From the NCBI RefSeq assembly GCF_016427555.1, contig NZ_JAELVS010000002.1, positions 62,001 through 126,000 on the forward strand: a stretch of 64,000 nucleotides of DNA, written 5' to 3'. Under the pieces are notes generated by a model. That model ran no database searches and was not told where the DNA came from. It saw nothing but the letters and a program-made list of their open reading frames with translations. The translations under genes were made by a program, and so were the position numbers. The stretch's first letter is position 1; every line of letters starts with the position of its first letter. This document shows positions 40,523 to 49,904 of this stretch, piece after piece. The DNA is from Marinobacter litoralis. GTDB lineage: Bacteria > Pseudomonadota > Gammaproteobacteria > Pseudomonadales > Oleiphilaceae.

Positions 40523-41545
40523 TCAGATTTCCAGCATCGTTTCAGGCTCACGTACTTTCGCGAGTGCCTGTTCCACCACTTCCAGCCCCGAGCCGGGCTT
40601 GTTGGCATTTTCGCTTAAGTGGCGACGGAACTGTCTGCCGCCCGGCATGCCGAGAAACAGCCCCATAATATGGCGGGTGATGTGGGTAAGGTAAACGCCA
40701 CGGTCCAGCTCTTTCTGAATGAACGGAAACATGGCCCGTAGCGCCTCGTGGCGACTGGCCACCGGGGCTTCCTCGCCGAAGAACTCCGGATCTACTTCGG
40801 TCAGCAGCCAAGGGTTATGGTAGGCCTCGCGCCCCAGCATAACACCGTCGGTATGGCGAAGATGACCGTGGCATTCATCGATGGTTTTGATGCCACCGTT
40901 GATGATGATTTCGAGTTCCGGGTAGGTCTCTTTCAAGCGATATACCCAGTCGTACTTCAGCGGTGGGATGTCGCGGTTTTCTTTCGGGCTGAGGCCTTCG
41001 AGAATGGCAATGCGGGCGTGCGCGATGAAGGTGTTACAGCCCGCAGCAGAAACCTTTTCAATAAACTCGCACAGCTCTTCCCATGAATCCCGGCCATTAA
41101 TACCGATCCGGTGCTTTACGGTTACTGGCAGGCTGGTTGCGGCCTTCATCGCAGCCACACCCTCGGCGACTTTGTCTGGATGCCCCATCAGGCAAGCGCC
41201 GATCATGTTGTTCTGAACCCGGTCGCTGGGGCAGCCCACATTGAGGTTTACTTCACTGAAGCCATACTCTTCAGCGAGTTTTGCGCATTGCGCCAACTCG
41301 TCCGGGTTACTACCACCCAACTGGAGGGCCAACGGGTATTCGGCCGCGTCGTGGCGAAGAAAGCGCTGAGTATCGCCATGGATCAACGCACCCGTAGTCA
41401 CCATTTCCGTATACAGCAGCGCGCGACGGCTCAGGATACGTGCTAAATAGCGGAAGTGAGGTGTCGTCCAGTCCATCATCGGTGCAATGGAGAAGCGGCG
41501 GGACGGCTCCGGTCCAGTTGTATGAGGAGAGGTAGTGTTGATCAT
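40523..41545 (-). CDS. dusA: tRNA-dihydrouridine(20/20a) synthase DusA
   Basis: 340 residues from ATG 41545; longer in-frame starts add a stretch without family similarity. FMN-dependent Dus enzyme: FSIAPMMDWTTPHFR, YTEMVTTGALIHGD, catalytic Cys in NVGCPSDRVQ, KHRIGI and IINGGI. GACLMGHPD and the C-terminal helical region GLFLGMPGGRQFRRHL match DusA. It reduces uridine 20/20a in tRNA D-loops. Monocistronic, divergent from the pirin gene. Confidence 0.93.
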   Translation of the reverse strand: MINTTSPHTTGPEPSRRFSIAPMMDWTTPHFRYLARILSRRALLYTEMVTTGALIHGDTQRFLRHDAAEYPLALQLGGSNPDELAQCAKLAEEYGFSEVNLNVGCPSDRVQNNMIGACLMGHPDKVAEGVAAMKAATSLPVTVKHRIGINGRDSWEELCEFIEKVSAAGCNTFIAHARIAILEGLSPKENRDIPPLKYDWVYRLKETYPELEIIINGGIKTIDECHGHLRHTDGVMLGREAYHNPWLLTEVDPEFFGEEAPVASRHEALRAMFPFIQKELDRGVYLTHITRHIMGLFLGMPGGRQFRRHLSENANKPGSGLEVVEQALAKVREPETMLEI

Positions 41546-41756
41546 TAAATGCTCAGCTTTGCCCGTTTGAGGCGACAATTCTAACAGGAAACCGACCGGA
41601 TTGATTGAGGGGAAATCCTTAGCTTTACTCAGGGAAACTGAGTTCAATTTTACTGAATGATACGGTCAAAACGTTCCGGTTTAGTAGGCAGCCTGTTCGC
41701 CCTATAGTGGTTTTATTGGACAAATCAGTTGAAATAAATGTTGAGGAGGTTTCGCA

Positions 41757-42455
41757 ATGATTGAGCTTAGGCCTTATAAAGAATTGGGTGGTGCACACCA
41801 TGGTTGGCTCGACACGCGTCATCACTTTTCCTTTGCCGAGTATTACGATCCGAAACGCATGCACTGGGGAAAATTGCGGGTATGGAATGACGATACGATT
41901 GCGCCGCACTCCGGCTTCCCCCGGCATCCGCATCGCGAGATGGAAATCATCACCTATGTCCGCAAGGGCGCGATTACGCATCAGGACAGTTTGGGTAATC
42001 GTGGCCGAACCGAGGCGGGCGATGTGCAGGTGATGAGCGCTGGCACCGGCATTTCACACAGCGAGATGAACGAGGAAGACGAAACCACGCAGATCTTTCA
42101 GATCTGGATCATGCCCGATGAGAAAGGATTAGCGCCGGCCTGGGGCACTAAACCCTTTCCGAAAGGAGAGCGCAGTGGGGCTTTCGTCACGCTCGCAAGC
42201 GGTTTGCCGGAAGATACCGATGCGTTGCCAATACGTGCCGACGCACGAATGGTGGCAGCAACGTTGGCAGCAGGGCAGAGCACGGAGTATCAGATAGCGC
42301 CGGGCCGAAAGGTTTATTTGGTGCCTGCGTCCGGGCAAATTTCAATAAACGGAGTGGTGGCGAGTGCCGGTGACGGCGTCGCGATTCGAGAGGAGGAGAG
42401 TTTGTCGGTTCATGCGATCGCAGACAGCGAAGTTGTTCTGATCGATGTGGCGTGA
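41757..42455 (+). CDS. Pirin-family bicupin protein
   Basis: A 232-residue two-cupin protein. The N-terminal metal site is visible: HHWFSFAEYYDP-type start (here HHFSFAEYY), FPRHPHREMEIITYV and GISHSEMNE, giving the His-His-His-Glu set. Some pirins, such as YhhW, are quercetin dioxygenases; others bind regulators. The specific role is unknown. The SD is strong (GAGGAGG). The gene stands alone between dusA and the GGDEF-EAL gene. Confidence 0.88.
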   Translation: MIELRPYKELGGAHHGWLDTRHHFSFAEYYDPKRMHWGKLRVWNDDTIAPHSGFPRHPHREMEIITYVRKGAITHQDSLGNRGRTEAGDVQVMSAGTGISHSEMNEEDETTQIFQIWIMPDEKGLAPAWGTKPFPKGERSGAFVTLASGLPEDTDALPIRADARMVAATLAAGQSTEYQIAPGRKVYLVPASGQISINGVVASAGDGVAIREEESLSVHAIADSEVVLIDVA

Positions 42456-42457
42456 GC

Positions 42458-42477
42458 GAGTCCGCAAATGCGGGCTC
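42458..42477 (+). other. Hairpin directly after the pirin gene
   Basis: GAGTCCGC-AAAT-GCGGGCTC, 8-bp stem with one G-T pair and a 4-nt loop, starting 3 nt after the stop codon. No T-run follows, so it may be an RNA-stabilising or Rho-linked 3' end rather than an intrinsic terminator. Confidence 0.5.
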
Positions 42478-42680
42478 AGCCGGCGAGATTGCTGGTTAAT
42501 TATCTGGAAATGATCTATATCCTTAAAGCAAGGAGAGTCTAGGCGAAACTTATGTTTTTTTATGGTTGAGCTTTGATGTACTTAGACTTTTCGCGATCTT
42601 GGTTTGGCCGAAAGTTGGCTGGTAATCTCCAGGATTCAACGGTAGTCTCAAGTAATAACGCTTCTCTTTAAGGCATAAGA

Positions 42681-44870
42681 ATGAATCGCATCCTTGCCGA
42701 GTTGGCGGATCAACAGAAAATTCAGGACATGATCGCCAGCCATGAACCGTTCATGGATATATTGGCGGAAGTGACGAAAATGGTGGCGCGGGAAATGCCT
42801 GACGCGACCGTGACGTTCATGATGTACGATTCAGCTGACGAAACGCTCAGCCTGGTCACCGGTGAAGGGCTGTCCGAGAGTTACCGGGCCGCCATGCAGC
42901 GGGTAAAGATCGGCCCGAACGTAGCTTCGTGTGGGAAAGCCGCCTACACCCAAAAAGTAGTCATCACCCCAGATATCTCCGATGACCCGAACTGGGCAGA
43001 CTATCGGGAAAGTGCCCTTCAAGAGAATCTAAGGGCGTGCTGGTCTATCCCGGTGATTATGGATAACGACGCCCTGTTAGGCACGTTCTCAACCTATCAT
43101 CCGACGCCCTGTACACCCACAGACGATCAATTGGTGTTGATCATGAGGGCTGCCGGGTTGTTGGCGTTTGCGCTGGCGCGAAAGCAGGATCAGCGGGCGC
43201 TCCGTATTCAGTCCCAGCGTTACCAGTCTTTGTTTAATTACCATCCGGATGCGGTTTTCGAGTTGGACCTGGACGGCCGTTTCGTGGCGGCTAACCGGAG
43301 TTCTGAAAACATCGCGGGCTTTGAGGAGAAGGCTATTCTTGGATTGCACTTCAATGAATTCCTCAAAGCCGAGTACCACGATACTGCCACTCAGGCGTTT
43401 GATCAGGCGCGCAAGGGCATCCCTCAATATTATGAAGTGGTTGCTTATAACATCAGCGGCGACGAGTATTTGATCGAAGTGACGAATCTTCCGATTATCG
43501 TCGATGACGAGGTGGTCGGTGTGTACGGCATTGCCAAAGACATCACCAGCCAGCGGGAAAGCGAACTGAAACTGCATTTTCAGCGCACCCACGACATGCT
43601 GACGGGGCTTTCTAATCGCGCCGGTTTCGAATCTCGGCTTACCGAAGATCTTCCGTTAGCCAAAGGGCATGTGGCGGTTTTGTTGATCAACCTTGATGGA
43701 TTTGCCTCGATTAATGACGGTTTGGGCCATGCGGTAGGAGATCACCTGCTGCAGGCGGTGGCTGACCGGCTAGTGGCGGGGTTGGAACCCAGTGATTTTC
43801 TTGCCCGGTTTGCCGGCGATGAATTCGGTGTGTTGTTGACCGAGCGCGGGCGGGTTGAGCAGGCCCTTCCCGTGGTAGAAGGGCTATTGAGTCTGTTGGC
43901 GCGGCCCTTTGTAATCGACGAACATGTGTTGCATGTCAGTGCCAGTATTGGTGTGGCACTGGGGCGGGCATCTTCCAAGAACGCCAGTGAGCTCATTCAG
44001 CACGCACACCTGGCCGTGCGCGAAGCTAAAGCCCAAGGCCGCAATACCTGGGAATGGTATGTGGGCGATGTGGATTCCACGGTACGCGAACACATCGAGC
44101 TCAGGCGGGAATTGCTTGAAGCGGTAGAGCACGATCAGTTGGTGCTTTATTACCAGCCGTTGGTGGATGCGGTCACCGGAAAGATGACCTCGCTAGAAGC
44201 ACTGGTGCGCTGGCGGCATCCCGGGCGAGGCATGGTGCCGCCCGGTGACTTTATCCCGTTGGCCGAGCGTACCGGGCAGATAATTGATCTGGACCGCTGG
44301 GTGCTGAGGCATGCTTGCCAAGATCTGAAGAATATTAATGCTGGCCGTGACAAGCCGCTTACCGTTGCGGTAAACATCTCCCCGGTGCACTTCCGGCGCA
44401 ACGGATTCTTTGATGAAGTAAAGCAGGCCCTTGATGAAAGCGGGCTGAGCCCTGAGAAGCTGGAACTCGAAGTCACCGAAGGCTTAATGATGGCGGGCTC
44501 GGAGAAGGCGATCGAGCTGCTTCAGAACATTCGGGATCTGGGTGTGAGAGTCGCCATCGATGATTTTGGAACCGGGTTTTCAAGCCTGAGCTATTTGCGC
44601 CAGCTGCCCATCAACAAAGTGAAAATTGATAGAAGCTTTGTGCGGGACATCGACAGTGGCCGTGAAAATGCCGCCATTGTAGAAGGCATTATCACCATGG
44701 CCCACCACCTTGGCTTGGAAGTGGTAGCAGAGGGTATTGAAACCGAAGGGCAGCGAAATGATCTTGTAAACCGCCGCTGTGACATGCTGCAAGGCTTCTA
44801 TTTCTCTCGGCCGGTGCCGTTGGACGACCTTCTTCAATTGCCGCATCAGCTCCCCGCCGCAGACGAATAG
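42681..44870 (+). CDS. GAF-PAS-GGDEF-EAL cyclic-di-GMP signalling protein
   Basis: 729 residues, no membrane helix. Domains in order: GAF (about 1-165, with [12 protein letters not shown]), PAS (about 175-290), GGDEF (about 305-465) and EAL (about 480-720). The diguanylate cyclase signature reads RFAGDEFG, that is AGDEF instead of GGDEF, so synthesis activity is doubtful. The phosphodiesterase side looks intact: [46 protein letters not shown] and EGIET. The net role is probably c-di-GMP breakdown under control of a cytosolic signal. A 225-bp gap upstream holds no evident gene. Confidence 0.92.
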   Translation: MNRILAELADQQKIQDMIASHEPFMDILAEVTKMVAREMPDATVTFMMYDSADETLSLVTGEGLSESYRAAMQRVKIGPNVASCGKAAYTQKVVITPDISDDPNWADYRESALQENLRACWSIPVIMDNDALLGTFSTYHPTPCTPTDDQLVLIMRAAGLLAFALARKQDQRALRIQSQRYQSLFNYHPDAVFELDLDGRFVAANRSSENIAGFEEKAILGLHFNEFLKAEYHDTATQAFDQARKGIPQYYEVVAYNISGDEYLIEVTNLPIIVDDEVVGVYGIAKDITSQRESELKLHFQRTHDMLTGLSNRAGFESRLTEDLPLAKGHVAVLLINLDGFASINDGLGHAVGDHLLQAVADRLVAGLEPSDFLARFAGDEFGVLLTERGRVEQALPVVEGLLSLLARPFVIDEHVLHVSASIGVALGRASSKNASELIQHAHLAVREAKAQGRNTWEWYVGDVDSTVREHIELRRELLEAVEHDQLVLYYQPLVDAVTGKMTSLEALVRWRHPGRGMVPPGDFIPLAERTGQIIDLDRWVLRHACQDLKNINAGRDKPLTVAVNISPVHFRRNGFFDEVKQALDESGLSPEKLELEVTEGLMMAGSEKAIELLQNIRDLGVRVAIDDFGTGFSSLSYLRQLPINKVKIDRSFVRDIDSGRENAAIVEGIITMAHHLGLEVVAEGIETEGQRNDLVNRRCDMLQGFYFSRPVPLDDLLQLPHQLPAADE

Positions 44871-44936
44871 TGCAGCCATAACAGGGAAGGCCTAGAATTT
44901 TCCCCTCCTAGGGGCGGATTTGGAACGGAGCGTTGC

Positions 44937-45848
44937 ATGCACAGTGATTGGTTGGTCGGAATCGACTTGGGTGGTACCAAAACGGAAGTGATTCTGATTG
45001 ACCGGGAAAGCAACGAGCACTTCAGAAAGCGTGTGGCTACTCCGGGTGGGGATTACCGAGCCACTCTCGAAACCATTCACTCGTTAGTCCTGGCTGCAGA
45101 ATCACAGGCCGGTAAGCATGGATTGCCAGTGGGTGTTGGAATACCCGGAAGCATTTCTGGCATCACCGGTACCGTCAAAAACGGCAACTCCGTTTGGCTC
45201 AACGGCCAGCCTATGCAGAAGGATTTGAGCGCGTTGCTGCAGCGGCCGGTAACCCTTACCAACGATGCCAATTGCCTGGCGCTTTCCGAGGCAACCGATG
45301 GAGCCGGCAAGAACCATAACGTGGTGTTCGCCGCCATACTGGGCACCGGATGCGGCGCGGGTATCAGCGTGAACGGACGAATACTCACCGGCCCAAACGG
45401 AGTGGCCGGAGAGTGGGGCCATAATCCCTTAGCCTGGACCCCGCAAACCGAGCTGAATCAACGCCCCTGTTTTTGTGGCCGCTACGGCTGCAACGAAACC
45501 TTCCTGTCTGGCACCGGGCTATCCCATACCCACAAGCTTCTCCACGGCCAACAGCTGCCCGCTAAAACAATCGCTGAAAACGCCCTGCAGGGCGATAAAA
45601 AGGCTGATGAAAGCATGAACCGATACCTCGACCATCTGGCCCGAGGCATAGCCGCAGTGATCAATGTGCTCGACCCGGACGTTGTCGTTTTGGGTGGCGG
45701 TATGAGTAACGCCGAGCAAATCTATCAAGAATTGCCCGAAAGGCTGTCGAGCTATGTGTTTGGAGGCGAATGCGGCACGCCCGTTGAGCGCGCGGTGCAC
45801 GGGGATTCTAGTGGGGTGCGTGGGGCGGCTTGGTTGGGGGGCGTGTAG
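44937..45848 (+). CDS. ROK-family sugar kinase
   Basis: A 303-residue kinase. ATP site GIDLGGTKTEVILID, the ROK zinc-binding motif CFCGRYGCNETFLSG, and GVGIPGSISG with LTNDANCLAL (catalytic Asp). This is the bacterial fructokinase/N-acetylglucosamine kinase/mannose kinase group; the sugar cannot be told from sequence. SD GGAG with 7-nt spacing. It has no neighbouring sugar genes. It is the last chromosomal-type gene before the A/T-rich accessory segment. Confidence 0.9.
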   Translation: MHSDWLVGIDLGGTKTEVILIDRESNEHFRKRVATPGGDYRATLETIHSLVLAAESQAGKHGLPVGVGIPGSISGITGTVKNGNSVWLNGQPMQKDLSALLQRPVTLTNDANCLALSEATDGAGKNHNVVFAAILGTGCGAGISVNGRILTGPNGVAGEWGHNPLAWTPQTELNQRPCFCGRYGCNETFLSGTGLSHTHKLLHGQQLPAKTIAENALQGDKKADESMNRYLDHLARGIAAVINVLDPDVVVLGGGMSNAEQIYQELPERLSSYVFGGECGTPVERAVHGDSSGVRGAAWLGGV

Positions 45849-46267
45849 ACATAGTTTGCGATACAGGCTGTTGCAGCAATGGCTAAATAGCCTTGCGGTA
45901 GAGCCCAGCCCTTAAAGCGGTCCTAGAGGTAGATGCCGATCAAGAACTATCTGATTAAGGTTAGGACGTTAGTTGGCTGGGGTGCAAGAATCAAAGAGAA
46001 TGGGTCGTTTTGTGAAATTTTGTAAAACTTTGATGAGTTTGACGAAGCTCTGCTAAATTCTTTGGATTTTTTTTAGTTAGAAGGCTACGGTTCCTTTTAG
46101 GGATGATTAGCCACATAAGAATGATTTGCGACAGTTGGACGTCGAACTCCTCAGTAGTTTCATTTCAACTCTGATCGCTCCTTCGGGCAGATTATGCAAT
46201 AGGTATGGGGTTAATTTTTCCAGTTGAAAATAAACTTCCCGGTAATATGTTTTTTAGGAGTTAACGC
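45849..46267. other. 419-bp A/T-rich gap at the left edge of the accessory region
   Basis: No gene is supported here. Base composition shifts to A/T-rich from about 46000, with T-runs (TTTTTTTT near 46070). TTTAGGAG ahead of the next gene is a good SD. TTGAAA (46224-46229) with TATGTT (46246-46251) resembles a promoter, but the implied start lies within the SD, so it is doubtful. A 30-codon frame (45933-46025) was not accepted. No direct repeat, tRNA or integrase trace was seen. Confidence 0.5.
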
Positions 46268-48892
46268 ATGCCTAGCCCTCAAGTTGATGCGATAGTGTCG
46301 ATGTTAGAAGACGCACTGCCTGCGTCAAAAGATCTAGAGTCAGCTCTTTCAGCTGTGAAACTTCGAAATGATGCATTAATGCCAGGAGCCTTGTCATCTG
46401 AAATTTATGACCAAGCCTACCAAATCTTGGCGAAGAGGCTAGAGAACGTTGAGGTTATAAAGGTTAATTCTGTTATAAGGAAAAGAGATCCTTGGTACTA
46501 TGGGTCTAAGCCAAATGACCTGCATTGGCCAGCTCTGAAAAAATATCTAATTAATGCTAAGAACTGGCACCCCGATGATGTTGAGGGTATTGAGGAAACA
46601 TCTACCGAAGTTGTCTCGCTTCTGAATAACCCCAAAGAAAATAAGTTTACGTGCAAGGGGTTGGTTGTAGGTCATGTCCAGTCCGGAAAAACAGCTAACA
46701 TGACAGCCGTCATGGCAAAAGCAATTGATGCTGGTTACAACACTATTATTGTTCTGGCTGGTCTAACTAATAAACTTCGGCGCCAAACTCAACTCCGAAT
46801 AATGAGTGATTTGGTTGAAAGACGCCGAGAGTATTGGCAGGTGCGAACCGCAGTAGATGAGGATGGTGATTTTCAAAAACCGCCCAATGGTGGGTTGTTG
46901 TCGCAGCCGGATAGCATTCAGCTAGCCGTTGTTAAAAAGAACGTTTCACCATTAGGAAAACTCCTGCTTGCTATTCAGGAAACCCCCCCATTCGCGCTCA
47001 AACGCTTAAAAGTTCTGATCGTAGATGATGAGTGCGACCAAGCTAGCGTCAACTCTGCCTCAGGAGAGGCGGACATGACCACTATCAATGAGCGGATTAG
47101 AGAACTTTTAAAACTCTTCCCATCAGTTACTTACGTTGGGTATACGGCAACTCCTTTTGCTAACGTATTTATTAACCCTTACAAGCCGGATGGGGTAACT
47201 CTGGACGATCTTTATCCAAGAGAATTTATAACATGTTTGCCAACTCCGGATAGGTATTTTGGAGCTAAAAAATTATTCGGCCAGCCTTCAGTTGAATCAG
47301 ATCGCGATGATGATGGGGATGATGGCCTAGATATGATTCGTCATATTGATGAAGAAGAGGTGCAGCTGCTTCAGCCCGCAAAAGCAAAAGAGCGTGATGC
47401 ATTCCAGCCCGCAATGGCACCTTCGTTAGAGCTGGCAGTACTTTATTTTCTTGGTTGTTGTGCTGCCCGCCGTGTTCGCGGAGATTCAGACAAGCACATG
47501 TCGATGTTAGTTCATACTTCTGCATACGTGACAATGCACGAGAAATTGGCCTCGCTTATTCAGGGGTGGTTGGAGGTTAAAGACAGCGAGTTGCGCATCG
47601 CTAGTAGCCAAGCTTCACGACGATTGCGTGAGGTTTGGGAAAGCGAAAACGGACGCTTAGGGCAAGCCATCTCTGACGAACCTGCAGTTCCCTTCTCCGA
47701 TCTTATCAATGAAATTCCGGCCGTATTGGACCGTATTGAGGTGCCTGTTGAGAACGGCGCTAGTGATGACCGGATAGACTATGAGGGGGCTGCGAAAACC
47801 TACATTGTGGTGGGTGGCTCTGTTTTGGCTAGAGGGCTAACAATAGAGGGACTCATAGTTAGCTACTTTCTGCGTTCGGCTAGTCAGTACGATACCTTGC
47901 TGCAAATGGGGCGGTGGTTTGGCTACCGGTCAAGGTATGAAGACCTGCCCCGGATCTGGACCACCGAAGAGCTAGCTCTTCGTTTTCGGGCGTTGGCTGG
48001 AATAGAAGCTGAGATCCGTGAGGAGATTGAGGAATACAAGGTGCGTGAAATAACCCCAATGGATATGGCGGTTCGCGTCAGGGCAATTCCAGGCATGGCA
48101 ATTACTACTGCATCGAAAATGAAATCAGCCAATAGATGCGCGATTAGCTATTGGGGGGCTCATAAGCAAACGTTCCGTTTTAACCACCGCGACCAGAATA
48201 CTCTCTCAAAGAATTGGCAGGCAGCGGCAGATCTTGTTAGCCAAGCCGAAAATTTGGGATTGCGCCAGAGATCTGGTGACGGACTCGTTTGGATTGATGT
48301 TCCTCGGACGGCAGTTAATAGATTTTTTTCAACGTATGTGGCGCACCCGGACCATGCAGACCTTTCTCCAAAGGTTTTGAGTGCGTTCATTGAGGGGGCT
48401 GGTGAGGCGCTTCAAAAGTGGAATGTGGCTGTCGTAGGCTCTAAGCGAACCAAACTGTCAAACGATGACTTGGGGGTGATTGGCCCGGTCCCAACTGTTA
48501 ATCGGGCTAAACTCAACTCTGCAAGTGATTCTGATACCGCAGATATAAAAGCTTTGATGTCTCGCTCCGACTTGGTGGTGGATAGCGACTTAAAATTTGA
48601 AAAGTCTATGAAGTGGTCGGATTTGAAGGTGAAAAGGGAGACGGCTGTTGGTAAAAAACCACTTTTACTTCTTTACGTAATTGACAAGGACTCAAAGCCT
48701 CAGACAGAAAAAAGTGAGACTCGATCCAGAATTGAGGCAGTGAGCGATATCCTCGGTTATGGGGTTGTATTCCCCGGTAGCAAAGAGGTTTCAGGCAATT
48801 ACTTCAGTATCGAGTTGGAGTATGTGTCTGGCGATGAGATTGACCAGATAGATGACGAAGAGCGCGCTCAGGCGGAGGCTGCAAATGTCTGA
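46268..48892 (+). CDS. Z1-domain SF2 helicase-like ATPase
   Basis: 874 residues. Helicase motifs: Walker A GHVQSGKT (135-142), Walker B VDDECD (252-257), motif III GYTATPF (291-297), GGSVLARGLTIEG, and motif VI QMGRWFGYR (546-554). The last two regions, with the extended C-terminal domain, are the mark of the Z1 family (PF10593), known from restriction-type operons. I infer an ATP-driven DNA translocase that acts with the nuclease downstream. It is the first gene of a five-gene overlapping operon and overlaps the next by 8 nt. Codon use and A/T content differ from the flanks. Confident of family, not of role. Confidence 0.85.
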   Translation: MPSPQVDAIVSMLEDALPASKDLESALSAVKLRNDALMPGALSSEIYDQAYQILAKRLENVEVIKVNSVIRKRDPWYYGSKPNDLHWPALKKYLINAKNWHPDDVEGIEETSTEVVSLLNNPKENKFTCKGLVVGHVQSGKTANMTAVMAKAIDAGYNTIIVLAGLTNKLRRQTQLRIMSDLVERRREYWQVRTAVDEDGDFQKPPNGGLLSQPDSIQLAVVKKNVSPLGKLLLAIQETPPFALKRLKVLIVDDECDQASVNSASGEADMTTINERIRELLKLFPSVTYVGYTATPFANVFINPYKPDGVTLDDLYPREFITCLPTPDRYFGAKKLFGQPSVESDRDDDGDDGLDMIRHIDEEEVQLLQPAKAKERDAFQPAMAPSLELAVLYFLGCCAARRVRGDSDKHMSMLVHTSAYVTMHEKLASLIQGWLEVKDSELRIASSQASRRLREVWESENGRLGQAISDEPAVPFSDLINEIPAVLDRIEVPVENGASDDRIDYEGAAKTYIVVGGSVLARGLTIEGLIVSYFLRSASQYDTLLQMGRWFGYRSRYEDLPRIWTTEELALRFRALAGIEAEIREEIEEYKVREITPMDMAVRVRAIPGMAITTASKMKSANRCAISYWGAHKQTFRFNHRDQNTLSKNWQAAADLVSQAENLGLRQRSGDGLVWIDVPRTAVNRFFSTYVAHPDHADLSPKVLSAFIEGAGEALQKWNVAVVGSKRTKLSNDDLGVIGPVPTVNRAKLNSASDSDTADIKALMSRSDLVVDSDLKFEKSMKWSDLKVKRETAVGKKPLLLLYVIDKDSKPQTEKSETRSRIEAVSDILGYGVVFPGSKEVSGNYFSIELEYVSGDEIDQIDDEERAQAEAANV

Positions 48893-49904
48893 TGCGGAAA
48901 AGTTCGCTAGTAACCAATGGTCCTTATTGAGGCTTGGCGAATATGGTCCTTCGGCCGGGGAGTTGCCAACGCGTAAGTCCCATGTTGAATTAACAACAGG
49001 GCCCATTCGATTTGCGCTTGGGCATGGAGGGGAGGCGCGATTGCTACTCCCGCTAGGAGTTTCAGAGAAAACGGGAAGGTTCTCGGTAACCGCCGCCCTT
49101 CAAATCAAGGAGATATCGGCTGATATTGAGGGTGGTAGGTTTCGATTATTGGACATTACGTGTCGAGCCGGTGAGTTAGAAAGTGTTTTTGCCGAGGTTG
49201 TGGATGAGATTATTCTTCGGATAGAAGCGGGGGCAAGCGTTCCTGTGGCGGTACGTAGTACGCTTCAGGACTTTCGCTCACTTCTCACTCAGCCCAAAAG
49301 TAAAGATGTGGCAGCAGAGAAGGTGGTAGGGCTTGTTGGTGAACTGTTCGTGCTTAATGAATTACTCGATCACTCTGCTAGCGCCTGGAAGGCTTGGATG
49401 GGCCCACAAGGCGGGCGCCATGACTTCCGGGCAGGTGGCGTTGCATTGGAGGTAAAGAGTACCCGTTTTCCAACAAACAATTTTGTATCTATCCAATCAT
49501 TAGAGCAGTTACGTGAGCCAGCGGGTGGAAGCTTGTATCTTGTCCGGTTGACATTGGAAACAACGCCAAACGGGACGTTAAATGTGTCTAGTCTTTTTAA
49601 TCGAGCTGTTCGGAGGTGTGATAGGCCGGAAAAGTTGCTTGAATGTCTTAGAAAGTTGGAGTGTTACGATCCGGAGTCAGCTGAATGGAATTACCTGAGC
49701 TTTTCGCTCGAAAATGAGGTGCTTTTCCGGGTTGATGAGGCGTTTCCAAGGCTAACATTAGCAAGTTTTGAAGGCGGTCAACTTCCGTTCGGTGTTCATA
49801 GTGTCGAATACGATGTTGATCTAAGTTTAGCCAGCGGTTCGATTGTTCATTGCTCCCGTAAGGCTATGATTAATAAGGAATTAGTGAAGTATCTTGCACA
49901 ATGA
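48885..49904 (+). CDS. PD-(D/E)XK nuclease (DUF4420 type)
   Basis: 339 residues from ATG 48885, with GGAGG upstream and an 8-nt overlap with the Z1 gene; longer starts add out-of-family residues. The nuclease core is visible: Glu153 (GELFVLNEL), Asp180 (GRHDFRAGG) and Glu189-x-Lys191 (ALEVKST), a complete E-D-ExK set. The N-terminal 140 residues and C-terminal 140 residues are beta-rich. This matches DUF4420 (PF14390), often beside Z1 genes. It probably supplies DNA cleavage for the system. Stop overlaps the next start (ATGATGA). Confidence 0.82.
   Translation: MSDAEKFASNQWSLLRLGEYGPSAGELPTRKSHVELTTGPIRFALGHGGEARLLLPLGVSEKTGRFSVTAALQIKEISADIEGGRFRLLDITCRAGELESVFAEVVDEIILRIEAGASVPVAVRSTLQDFRSLLTQPKSKDVAAEKVVGLVGELFVLNELLDHSASAWKAWMGPQGGRHDFRAGGVALEVKSTRFPTNNFVSIQSLEQLREPAGGSLYLVRLTLETTPNGTLNVSSLFNRAVRRCDRPEKLLECLRKLECYDPESAEWNYLSFSLENEVLFRVDEAFPRLTLASFEGGQLPFGVHSVEYDVDLSLASGSIVHCSRKAMINKELVKYLAQ

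Noticed and set aside
45933..46025. 30-codon frame in the gap before the Z1 gene
   Set aside because: GAGG lies only 3 nt before the ATG, the product is too short to judge, and nothing resembles a known small protein.
46224..46251. TTGAAA-TATGTT pair as promoter of the Z1 operon
   Set aside because: The implied transcription start falls within the SD of the gene, leaving no usable leader; the true promoter is probably further upstream.
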